NCBI GenBank assembly: GCA_963720735.1
Contig: CAVRGL010000001.1
Span: 372,001-436,000, forward strand
Reading direction: 5' to 3'
Source of the DNA: JBBRHQ01 sp963720735
Lineage (GTDB): Bacteria > Actinomycetota > Thermoleophilia > Solirubrobacterales > 70-9
Length of the DNA stretch: 64,000 nucleotides
Position numbers and translations under genes: made by a program. Each line of letters starts with the position of its first letter. The first letter of the stretch is position 1. Of the stretch, positions 56,557-64,000 are shown one piece after another. The notes below the pieces were generated by a model. The model saw nothing but the letters and a program-made list of their open reading frames with translations. It was not told where the DNA came from and made no database searches.

Positions 56557-58032
56557 CTAACCGGACTGCGTTTTGTGGGCGCCTGGGTTGTCGCTTCCTG
56601 CCTGGGTCAGCCCGATCAATTCCTGCCCGGCCTTTAGCGCCGGCCGGTCCCCCGCTGTGAGGACGCGCAGGTCCGTCCCAGGAGTGAGGACGAACATCGG
56701 GATCCCGTCAGCACCCAGCTGAGCGGCGATGTCCTCGTTACCGCCTGCCGCCGGCGGCGTCACGATGATCTTGGCGCCGGACTTAATCAGGGACGCGAGC
56801 TTCTCGTGATCGGCGGAGTCATTGAAAAGCACCTGCGCCCTGGTGTAGTACTCCGCCGTCCGCTTGTCTTTTGCTGGAAGCTGAAAGACGCGGTCGGGCC
56901 CGAAGTACTCGGAGAGGTCGGTCGCGAGCATCGCATTGAGGGCCTCATCGTCACCGACAGCGAGGGCGTAGTCGAGCCCGTCGAGCTCGGAGGGAGCACT
57001 TGAAGAGGCGTTCTCGGTGAGATCGTCCTGGTAGACGGTGAGCCCGTCCGCCTCGGCAACCTTGGCACCCTTGTCATCGGCGGTCCACAAGACCACCGAC
57101 AGCCCCTGGTCCTGGAGGGCACGCCCAATCGTCCGTCCAACGGAGGTCGAGCCGATCAGTAGGACCCCGCCTGGCCCTGAGCCCCCGACTCCGAGCGCCT
57201 TGGCCACCGGGGCTCCGGTGAGCCCGTAGATGAGCGCAGTCGCGACGATCACAATGAAGGTGATCGGGATCAGCTTCTCCGCCCCGCCACCGACGCCGGC
57301 CTGGCTGAGGCCGAGGGCAAACGTCGATGAGGTCGCAGCGGCGACGATCCCACGGGGCGCCATCCAGGCGATGAACACCCGCTCGCGTGTCTTGAGTGCC
57401 GAGCCCAGCGTGGATAGCCCCACCGCGAGCGGCCGTCCAATCAGCACGAGCACGGCTATGAAGGCGAGGCTCACCCACCCGACCGCAGCGACTTGGTGCG
57501 GCGAGACACGGGCGGAGAGGATGATGAACAACATCCCGATGAGGAAGGTCGTGAGGGTGGCGATCCGCTCTCGCCAGGCGCGGGTGATCTTTCCCGACTG
57601 GATCGCCAATCCCCGCGGCTTGGTCTCGCCGGGCGGTCTGTTGGCCAGGATCATGCCGATCACGAGGCCGGTGATCAGACCGGTGTCGTCGCGAAGCAGA
57701 TCGGCGCAGACGACCATCGCGACGACGAACATGAGTGTCCCCGAAACCGCCTGCGACTGTTTGGGCCTAAACCAGTGTCCCCAGGCAAGGATCAGCGCCG
57801 CCCCGGCGAGGCCGAAGCCGGCGCCGATTCCGACGGCGAGGAGGAACTGGGTGATTTCGTGAATGACGCTCGCCTGTCCAGCGATCACGGCATTGAAGAC
57901 GAGGACCCCGAGCGTCGCGCCGATGGGGTCGGCCAGCGTCCCCTCCCACTTGAGAACTGAGTTGACGGTCTTCGAGGGACGGATGAATTCGAGAAGCGGC
58001 CCGACGACGGTCGGACCGGAGACGACTAGCAC
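56557..58032 (-). pseudogene. Cation/proton antiporter with TrkA-N-like domain, 5'-truncated
   Basis: From the first usable GTG (58032) it encodes 491 residues. About six to eight membrane helices of a CPA-type exchanger (KWEGTLADPIGATLGVLVFN, the pore region, and AWMAPRGIVAAATSSTFALG) are followed by a TrkA-N/KefC-like nucleotide domain (VLLIGSTSVGRTIGRALQDQ) and a TrkA-C-like tail. The frame is open upstream to about 58185 with more exchanger-like sequence (YPLAGYLLFDLSWEVSLVLG), but no start codon, and the first helices are absent. It was probably cut when joined head-to-head to the K+ channel gene. Confidence 0.75.
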
Positions 58033-58104
58033 CGCGCCGAGGACCAGCGAGACCTCCCAGGAGAGATCGAAGAGCAGATACCCGGCGAGCGGATAGGCGA
58101 AGCC

Positions 58105-58777
58105 TTCGGGGTCGTTCTGCTGCTCGTCACCCTGACCTTTGTGCTCGGGAGTGTGCTTCCGGAGAGCGAATGGTCCCGGGTGGCTCTTCTAGTCACCGCC
58201 AATGCCACTTCGATCACGGCCCTGATCGCGTCGCACGTGAGAGTCGTCTGGATCCGTCGAGCGGTGCCTCTCTCTGTCCTCGCCGTGGTGCTCGGACTCG
58301 TTACCGCGATACGGAGAGCACGGATGGCTTAGCGCCGCATGGCTGATCGAGATCGTGCTGCTCGCGTTCTCGATGGCGAGGGTCCTGATTACAGTCGTCG
58401 TCTCGCCACAGATCAATACAAGGACAATCCTCGGCGCACTCAGCGTTTACGGGGCCTTCGGTCTCCTTTTTACGGCCCTCTACCAGCTGGTCGATCGCAT
58501 CCAGGATGCCACTTTCTTCAGCGGTGTATCCCATCCGGGCACAAGCGATTTCATGTTCTTCAGCTACACGACCCTCACGACCACGGGCTATGGGGACCTG
58601 GTTCCCGCCGGCCAGCCGGGGCAGATGATTGCCGGCTTGGAAATGATGCTTGGCCCGATATTCCTCATCACCCTTGTCGCCGGTCTGGTCAGCGGATGGA
58701 GGCCGGGCGAAGGGATGCGGCGCCGTCAGGAGAGGCGCTCCGGCAACCCGGCCGAATCGGGCAGCAGTGGTCCCTAG
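58105..58777 (+). pseudogene. Voltage-type K+ channel gene, frameshifted and lacking a start
   Basis: Two frames together give a small membrane protein. The first (VVLLLVTLTFVLGSVLPESE to LVTAIRRARMA) has the N-terminal helices. The second, from GEHGWLSAAWLIEIVLLAFS, continues to LVDRIQDATFF and the pore loop with selectivity filter TTTGYGDL and a last helix. Joining needs one base removed near 58310. GTG 58141 is the first possible start and lies inside the first helix. The gene looks dead or mis-sequenced, though the 3' frame from 58355 could still give a two-helix pore. Confidence 0.65.
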
Positions 58778-58818
58778 CGAGATCTAATCAGCCTGCTAGT
58801 CCGGCTCGCACCGATGGG

Positions 58819-60090
58819 TCAGCTGCTGGGCGCCGGGGCTGGACCCCGCACCCGGTGCTCGTGCGCTGGTTCACTCTCGAGCAGAGGGGGACGCTTGCCC
58901 ATGGCGACTCGGTACCAGTCCGCGTAGCGACTCACCAGCGGCGCCGCGGAGAGCCCGTGGACGAGGACCGACAGGCCCACCGTCACGTAGCAGGCCGTGA
59001 GGATCACACCTCCGTGAGCCTGAGGATGTGTGTCCTCGACGATCACCGCGAAGACGATCGATGCGAGTCCGCGTGGGCCAAACCAGCCAATGAACGCCAC
59101 GGTTGGGGCTCGCGCGTGCGTTCCCCAGAGCGAGATTGCCACGGGCAGCATGCGCACAATCGTCAGGCTCAGCACGGCGTAGAGCGCAATCTGCCAGCTC
59201 AGGTGCTCGAGTGCCGGACCGAGCAGGACGGCGCCGAAGACGAGGAACGTGACGCTGTTGAGAAGCGCACCGGTTTCTCCCGCAAAGGCCATCGCTGAGG
59301 CGGAATCCTGGCGGGCGATCAGGCCGAATAGCGCACCCGCCACGAATGCGGCAATGAACCCCGACCCCCCGAGGGCGATCGCGATGCCATAGGCGAGTAT
59401 CGCCGCGGCGACGGGGATGATCTGCCGCCACGCATCATCTATCAGGCCCCTTCCTCCGGCGACGATCACGATCGACGCGGCGAGCACGCCGGCGGCGACG
59501 CCTCCAAGGAGCCCGTAGCCGATCTCCTCCACGACAACCTGCAGCGGATGGGCTGCGCCAGCGGGGCCGGCGGCGGTTGCCAAGACGATCAACAGCAGGG
59601 GGACGCAGATCCCGTCGTTGAGGCCGCTCTCGACGTTTAGCGACTGGCGCACCCGCTGCGGCAGTCTCTTGTCAGCGACGACCGCGCTACCGAGCCCGGC
59701 ATCGGTCGGCGCGAGAATCACGCCCAGGATCAGGGCCTCGCTTAACGAGAGCGAACCGAAGATGGCAACCGCGACCAATGCTCCTAAGGCGATCGTCAAC
59801 GGCAGACCCACGCCAAGTAGGCGCACCGGTATGGACGCCTGGCGGCGCAGAGCCCGCAGATCGATGCGCGATGCATCCGAGAACAGAACCACTGCGAGCG
59901 TCGCTTCAGCCAGCCTCTGAACGGTCGAGCTCGTGGGCCCCACGGTGAGATCGTTGAGTACCAGCGGGCCAACGAGAACACCGATCCCGACCACCACCAT
60001 CGCCGGAGTGACAGGCGTGCCCGACAACCGCTGCGAGACTGCCGCGACGAGAAGAAGGGCAAGACCGGCAGTGGCAAGACTCCAATTCAC
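58819..60090 (-). CDS. NhaP-type Na+(K+)/H+ antiporter
   Basis: A 423-residue CPA1 exchanger with about 12 helices. GVLVGPLVLNDL, LILGVILAPTDAGLGSAVV (the Asp/Thr/Asp region of the ion site), VESGLNDGICVPLLL (the conserved ESGxNDG) and FIGWFGPRGLASIVFAVIV are all present. It is complete, ends in a short cytosolic tail and lacks nucleotide domains. It exchanges Na+ or K+ for H+ in pH and salt homeostasis. Confidence 0.92.
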   Translation of the reverse strand: MNWSLATAGLALLLVAAVSQRLSGTPVTPAMVVVGIGVLVGPLVLNDLTVGPTSSTVQRLAEATLAVVLFSDASRIDLRALRRQASIPVRLLGVGLPLTIALGALVAVAIFGSLSLSEALILGVILAPTDAGLGSAVVADKRLPQRVRQSLNVESGLNDGICVPLLLIVLATAAGPAGAAHPLQVVVEEIGYGLLGGVAAGVLAASIVIVAGGRGLIDDAWRQIIPVAAAILAYGIAIALGGSGFIAAFVAGALFGLIARQDSASAMAFAGETGALLNSVTFLVFGAVLLGPALEHLSWQIALYAVLSLTIVRMLPVAISLWGTHARAPTVAFIGWFGPRGLASIVFAVIVEDTHPQAHGGVILTACYVTVGLSVLVHGLSAAPLVSRYADWYRVAMGKRPPLLESEPAHEHRVRGPAPAPSS

Positions 60091-60110
60091 TGACTCAACC
60101 TATCCCTGCG

Positions 60111-60233
60111 ACGCAGCAGGAACTCGACGAGCAGCTCGGCAGCTGCCGCGAGGAGCTAAAGGGAAGCCAGAGGCACCTTTTCGACTGCTACCCCTTCGCC
60201 GATCTGTCCCGCAACGCCTTCTCGGCTAGGTGA
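60111..60233 (+). pseudogene. DUF2252 fragment 1
   Basis: Forty codons (TQQELDEQLGSCREELKGSQ, then RHLFDCYPFADLSR) align with residues about 261-305 of the DUF2252 protein encoded at 52.9 kb, e.g. RHLFDSYRFVEMAR, and then hit a TGA. There is no start and no upstream portion. Confidence 0.7.
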
Positions 60234-60408
60234 CACCGCGCGCTACAGCGTTTGGGGTGGGGGCCATCAAGGCTCCGACAATCCACAGCACCGGGAAGAA
60301 GAAGCCGATGCAGAACAGGATGTAATGGCCCTTGCGAAAGGTCGTCAAGGCAAGCGTGATGAACAGGACGACATACAGGATTGCCAGGAGCACCCAAAGT
60401 ATTGACAT
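60226..60408 (-). CDS. Small two-helix membrane protein with RKGH motif
   Basis: A 60-residue protein: TM1 ILWVLLAILYVVLFITLALT, then FRKGHYIL, then TM2 FCIGFFFPVLWIVGALM. It shares the RKGH...FFP...IV core with the protein at 50875-51078. It is inserted between two fragments of a DUF2252 gene, and its stop overlaps the first. Confidence 0.65.
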   Translation of the reverse strand: MSILWVLLAILYVVLFITLALTTFRKGHYILFCIGFFFPVLWIVGALMAPTPNAVARGVT

Positions 60409-60479
60409 GGCCTCTTTCGGCGTGGGATGTAGCGCCTGCAGCTTCAGGCGTCACTTGCACAGTACAGCGAGCACGGTCG

Positions 60480-60630
60480 ACGTCCTTGATTGGAGGATGG
60501 ATCGCCTGGTCATCTGCGGAGCCAACGAGCTCGTGGGCGCAGCCCGCGCCCACGCCCGATCAGGCGGTCGGATCCCGATCGGCGCCTACCCCGGCAAGGG
60601 CGAAAGCTTCGGCAGGGAGGCAAACCGCTC
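60480..60630 (+). pseudogene. DUF2252 fragment 2
   Basis: VLDWRMDRL, then ARAHARSGGRIPIGAYPGKG and ESFGRE, match the C-terminal part of DUF2252 (ARAHARSGDRIAIGAYLGKG, ESFDQA) at protein and DNA level. It lies in the same order as fragment 1, with the middle missing. Its end abuts the 3' end of the substrate-binding protein gene. Confidence 0.7.
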
Positions 60631-60648
60631 CGGCGCAGGGCTTTGCGG

Positions 60649-61626
60649 TCAGCCCGCACCGCTCAGCAGGGCCAGCCAGATGCTCGAAAGCGGCGCCGGA
60701 CGGCCGCTGTCGATTCCGCGCACCGAGCGCTCGAAGCCGATCCACTCCCCTGCGCCCGGGCCGGGACCGGGCCGGGCGCCGATCGCGGTGAGCAACGGGT
60801 CGCGGGCGATCGCTCGCGCCGATCGGGGGCTCAGCCCTGAGGCGATCCGGACAGCGCCGCCGCGCAGTAACGCCGCCCGCCGCCGATCGTCGGGGACGAT
60901 CCGGAAGACCACCTCCTGCAGCGACGGGCCGAGGCCCAGGTCGCTCCCCCACCAGCGCGGGCTGCGCTCGAGGACGGTGATCGACGCGACCCGGCCGCGC
61001 AGCTCGAAGGGGCCGGACCCTGCCCGCCGGGCGCCAAGGAAGGCGGCTCCGACGCCGGACTTCGGCGCCAGCGCCGGTGGGGAGACGATCCCCAGCCGGG
61101 GGTCGGCGAGACGCACGGGAAGGCCGGGCGAGGGCTGGGCGAGAATCAGGCGGACCGTGTCGGGCCTGGGTGCGGCGACGGCGAGCAGGCCTGGCACCAG
61201 GCTGCGGCCGACGGGGTCGGTCCGCCAGCGCTCGGCGTTGGCGGCGACCGCGGCGGCATCGAGCGGCACCCCGTCCTGGAAGCGCAACCCCGGGCGCAGG
61301 CGGAAGCTCCAGACGCGCGAGTCGCCCGAGTGCGACCAGCCGACGGCGAGCCCGGGCCGCGGCGGCCCGCCCGCCGAGTAGGGGCCGCTCATCCGGGCGG
61401 TCAGTGGCTCGAAGATCTGCCGCGCGACCTCCTGGGCCGAGAAGCCGGCGGCATGGAGGGGATCGAGGCTGCCCGGGCCCTCGGCGATCGCGTAGAAGAC
61501 CCGTCCCCCCTCCCCCGGTTCTGGCGCGCTTCCCCCGGCGAAGGGCGCGCTGCTCCCGCCTCCGCACCCGGCGATCAGCGCCACCGCGAGCCCCGCGACC
61601 AGGAAGGCGCGAACCGGTGGCGCCAC
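60649..61626 (-). CDS. Short SBP_bac_5-type substrate-binding lipoprotein
   Basis: A 325-residue lipoprotein with lipobox LIAGC (Cys21). AIAEGPGSLDPLHAAGFSAQ, then IFEPLTARMSG and VWSFRLRPGLRFQDGVPLDA, are classical motifs of oligopeptide/nickel binding proteins. The family is usually about 500 residues; here the C-terminal lobe ends early at SSIWLALLSGAG, next to DUF2252 relics. Truncation by the neighbouring rearrangement or a natural short form are both possible. No ABC permease or ATPase is adjacent. Confidence 0.75.
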   Translation of the reverse strand: MAPPVRAFLVAGLAVALIAGCGGGSSAPFAGGSAPEPGEGGRVFYAIAEGPGSLDPLHAAGFSAQEVARQIFEPLTARMSGPYSAGGPPRPGLAVGWSHSGDSRVWSFRLRPGLRFQDGVPLDAAAVAANAERWRTDPVGRSLVPGLLAVAAPRPDTVRLILAQPSPGLPVRLADPRLGIVSPPALAPKSGVGAAFLGARRAGSGPFELRGRVASITVLERSPRWWGSDLGLGPSLQEVVFRIVPDDRRRAALLRGGAVRIASGLSPRSARAIARDPLLTAIGARPGPGPGAGEWIGFERSVRGIDSGRPAPLSSIWLALLSGAG

Positions 61627-61636
61627 CGGTCAGCCC

Positions 61637-61861
61637 TCAGATCTTCAGCAGGACGAGGGTGTTGAGGACGAAGAGGATGGCGAAGAAGATCGTCGCCCGG
61701 TCGAGGTTGCGCTCGACCATCGAGCCACCGCCGATCGAGCTCCCACCGCCGCCGATGCCGAAGGCGCCGGAGAGCCCGGCGTCCTTCCCCGAATGCAGCA
61801 GGATGAGGAAGATCAGGGTGACGGCGATGATCACCTGGATGACGCTGAGGATGGTGTACAC
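61637..61861 (-). CDS. secG: Protein translocase subunit SecG
   Basis: A 74-residue protein with two membrane helices (VIQVIIAVTLIFLILLHSGK and TIFFAILFVLNTLVLLK) around a Gly/Ser-rich loop (GLSGAFGIGGGGSSIGGGS), the standard SecG plan. It assists SecYEG-dependent export. It starts 11 nt before the CcmI-like gene stop on the same strand. Confidence 0.93.
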   Translation of the reverse strand: MYTILSVIQVIIAVTLIFLILLHSGKDAGLSGAFGIGGGGSSIGGGSMVERNLDRATIFFAILFVLNTLVLLKI

Positions 61862-61872
61862 GGCGCTGGATT

Positions 61873-62190
61873 CTAGGGGGAATCCTCATCGTTGCGAGGA
61901 GATGGCCCCGCCGGGGGCCGCTCCCGCGCCTGATCGAGCCGCTTCAGCAGCTCCACCGCCTCCGATCGCAGCTGCGCGTCCTGGCCGCGGAAGTCCTCAT
62001 CGGAGAGCTTGCCGGATGCGTGGTCGAGCTCGGTGTCGCGGATCTCGCGGTATTTCGACTCCTTGCGGGCCTCGAGGTCGGCGAGCACCGGGTCCTCTCC
62101 TGCCTGCCCCGGCGCCCTGTCGCGAAGCAACGGCCGCAGCACGAAGGCCGCGACCAGGGCGAGGAGCACGGCTCCGAAGAGGACCTCCAC
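61873..62190 (-). CDS. CcmI/CcmH-like cytochrome c biogenesis protein, short
   Basis: A 105-residue protein: one N-terminal membrane helix (LFGAVLLALVAAFVLRPLL), then a charged coiled helix (VLADLEARKESKYREIRDTE, LDHASGKLSDEDF). This is the pattern of the N-terminal part of CcmI and of small Ccm accessory proteins. It ends after about 80 soluble residues and lacks the TPR part. It lies 3 nt after ccmF, supporting the assignment to c-type cytochrome maturation. Confidence 0.72.
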   Translation of the reverse strand: MEVLFGAVLLALVAAFVLRPLLRDRAPGQAGEDPVLADLEARKESKYREIRDTELDHASGKLSDEDFRGQDAQLRSEAVELLKRLDQARERPPAGPSPRNDEDSP

Positions 62191-62193
62191 GGG

Positions 62194-64000
62194 CTAGGCC
62201 CGCGAGAGGCCGCGCCCGAGCCGGGCGCCCTGGAAGCTGGTCACCCTGCGGCGGCCGGGGCCGGGTGTGGGCCAGATCCCAATCAGGGCACCGGCGAGGG
62301 CGATCAGCCCCCCGATCCACATCCAGGTGACGAGTGGGTCGACGATCACCCGGAAGGTCGCAGCCGCGCCCTCGGCCAGGAAGCTGCGCGCCAGCCGGTC
62401 GGCGGTCCGCGACTGCAGGTCGTTGATCTCGGCGAGCGCCGTTTGCCGCAGGGAGGGGTTGGCGGCGGCGCTGCGCATCAGGGCGTTCACCGCGCGGCAC
62501 TGCGGCGGGGTCCCAGGCACCGCCCGGACGCAGTCGCTGAAGCCGCGGTCCGCCGCTCTAACCCGTCTCTGGACGCCGGCGATGTTTGGTTGCATCGCCG
62601 TCCAGAAGTCGCTGCGGGCGCCGCTCTTCAGGCCTACCTCGCTGGTCGACTCCCCGTCGAAGAAGCTGGCGATGCTCCTGGTCGGGGCACCGGTCGGGCG
62701 GAAGTAGCGCCGGCTCGGGCTGAGCAGGGCGAACTGCTTTCCGTTGCGCTGCACGTCGAGCACGGCTCCGAAGGTCAGCGCCTCCCGGTCGACGCTCACC
62801 GTTGGGCGATCGTAGGTGACCCGGTAGTCGCCGACCGCGGCGCTCTGCCCGGGCTTCAGGATGACGTCGCGATTCGTCTGGAAGCTGGAGGACGCGGCGA
62901 TCCCGATCAGCAGAACCGCCACCCCGGCGTGGACGATGTAGCCGCCGTAGCGGCGGCGGTTGCGGGCCGCGACCGCGAAGATCGCCGCCGGGATCGAGCC
63001 GCCGGCCACCTCGCGCCGCGCCTTGCCGCCGCGCCAGAACTCCTGTGCCAGCGCGGCCAGTGCGAAGAAGGCGAAGACGAACAGCGCGAAGGCCCACGGC
63101 TTGTGCGTCGCATCACTCGCCAGCGCCAGGACAACCCCGCCGCCCGCGGCGACCGCCGCGGGCCAGACGAAGACCCGTTTCGCCGCTGAGGCGCTCACCC
63201 GGCGCCAGGCGAGCAGCGGGCCGATCCCCGTGAACAGCACAAGGAGGATCGCCAGCGGGGTCGTGTAGTGATCGAACCAGGGGGCAGCGAGGGAGGCCTT
63301 GTCGCCTGTGAACAGCTCGGAGATCAGGGGGAAGAAGGTCCCCCAGAAGATCACCGCGGTCATCGCCACCAGCAGCAGGTTGTTGACCAGGAAGACGGAC
63401 TCGCGGGAGGCGAGCGAGTCGATCCGCTTCTCGCTGCGCAGATCGTCGAGCCGGGTGGCGATCAGCACAGTCGAGCCGATCAGGACGACCGCGATCAGGC
63501 CGAGGATGTAGGGGCCGACTGTCGAGTCGCCAAAAGCATGAATCGACTGGAGCACGCCGGATCGCACCAGGAAGGTCCCGAGCAGCGCGAGCGAGAAGGT
63601 CGCCGTGATCAGCGAGACGTTCCAGACCTTCAGCATCCCCCGCTTCTCCTGGACCATGATCGAGTGCAGGAACGCCGTGCACATCAGCCAAGGCATCAGC
63701 GCCGCGTTCTCGACCGGGTCCCATGCCCAGTAGCCGCCCCAGCCGAGCTCGGTGTAGGACCAGCGCGCGCCGAGCAGCAGGCCGATGCCGAGGAAGGTCC
63801 AGGCGATCAGCGCGAACCGCCGGGTGGTGCGGATCCAGGCGGCATCAAGGCGGCGCGTGATCAGTGCCCCGACCGCGAACGCAAACGGGATCGTCAGCGA
63901 GACGTATCCCGAGTAGAGCATCGGCGGGTGGATCATCATGCTCGGGTGCTGGAGGAGCGGCGTCAGGCCGATGCCGTCCGCCGGCACCGGGGAGACGGTC
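62194..64000 (-). CDS. ccmF: Cytochrome c heme lyase CcmF, 5' end beyond the window
   Basis: At least 600 residues of a polytopic membrane protein open to the window edge. LLQHPSMMIHPPMLYSGYV is the haem-handling loop, and WGGYWAWDPVENAALMPWL is the conserved WWD domain with its haem-binding face. LLGTFLVRSGVLQSIHAFG and LLLVAMTAVIFWGTFFPLIS follow. The C-terminal periplasmic region (KPGQSAAVGDYRVTYDRPTV) is also as in CcmF. It attaches haem to apocytochrome c. The N-terminal helices are not in the window. Confidence 0.92.
   Translation of the reverse strand, partial: TVSPVPADGIGLTPLLQHPSMMIHPPMLYSGYVSLTIPFAFAVGALITRRLDAAWIRTTRRFALIAWTFLGIGLLLGARWSYTELGWGGYWAWDPVENAALMPWLMCTAFLHSIMVQEKRGMLKVWNVSLITATFSLALLGTFLVRSGVLQSIHAFGDSTVGPYILGLIAVVLIGSTVLIATRLDDLRSEKRIDSLASRESVFLVNNLLLVAMTAVIFWGTFFPLISELFTGDKASLAAPWFDHYTTPLAILLVLFTGIGPLLAWRRVSASAAKRVFVWPAAVAAGGGVVLALASDATHKPWAFALFVFAFFALAALAQEFWRGGKARREVAGGSIPAAIFAVAARNRRRYGGYIVHAGVAVLLIGIAASSSFQTNRDVILKPGQSAAVGDYRVTYDRPTVSVDREALTFGAVLDVQRNGKQFALLSPSRRYFRPTGAPTRSIASFFDGESTSEVGLKSGARSDFWTAMQPNIAGVQRRVRAADRGFSDCVRAVPGTPPQCRAVNALMRSAAANPSLRQTALAEINDLQSRTADRLARSFLAEGAAATFRVIVDPLVTWMWIGGLIALAGALIGIWPTPGPGRRRVTSFQGARLGRGLSRA

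Overview
The window is high-GC bacterial chromosome, densely coded on both strands and rich in GTG starts. It most resembles an actinobacterium of the Thermoleophilia/Solirubrobacterales type. The reasons are ethylmalonyl-CoA pathway genes, a GTP-type PEP carboxykinase, an actinobacterial SOS box before lexA, a VKOR-DsbA pair, many apparently leaderless genes, and an expanded family of SnoaL-like proteins with MSQENVE and EAAGLSE termini. The assignment is inference from gene content; no 16S gene is present.

Region 1 (1-20.6 kb) is mostly acyl-CoA metabolism. Crotonyl-CoA carboxylase/reductase (5.9 kb), ethylmalonyl-CoA mutase (8.7 kb), a MaoC hydratase (13.5 kb), an acyl-CoA dehydrogenase (16.3 kb) and a CitE-type malyl/methylmalyl-CoA lyase (18.3 kb) are the signature steps of the ethylmalonyl-CoA pathway for acetyl-CoA assimilation. 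They are interspersed with ClpS, VKOR/DsbA, a DtxR-type regulator, YgfZ and an acyltransferase. A 54-nt two-hairpin repeat (R1) lies just upstream of ccr, of ecm and of a lipoprotein gene. A fourth copy is split by an IS481 element.

Region 2 (20.7-33.3 kb) is central carbon metabolism: a TrpB2-type tryptophan synthase beta chain, an IS110 element inserted at its ribosome-binding site, PEP carboxykinase, sucCD with a ferredoxin-like partner, a secreted beta-helix protein, an acyl-CoA synthetase and a class III aminotransferase. Region 3 (33.4-44.9 kb) is housekeeping: a frameshifted PAS-GGDEF-EAL gene, a DUF255 thioredoxin protein, PhzF, glutamine synthetase, an AhpD-fold gene with a visible operator, a cell-wall protein behind a c-di-AMP riboswitch, an SDR, RNase P RNA, lexA and tRNA-Leu(GAG).

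Region 4 (44.9-60.6 kb) is accessory. It opens after the tRNA with an array of SnoaL-like genes whose ends are nearly identical and whose middles differ. Four are in tandem with starts about 402 bp apart, one is broken and inverted, and one is detached; two copies of a common leader bound the cluster as an inverted repeat. Then follows a block of membrane and stress genes: DUF6325, an Arg-rich peptide, SHOCT, small RKGH membrane proteins, aquaporin, an HD protein, DUF2252, GAP, HdeD, a DUF1269-like protein, two cation/proton antiporters and a K+ channel. Several of these are truncated, frameshifted or present as relics, so this block is being rearranged. Region 5 (60.6-64 kb) returns to housekeeping with a short ABC-type binding lipoprotein, secG, a CcmI-like protein and the 3' part of ccmF, which runs off the window end.
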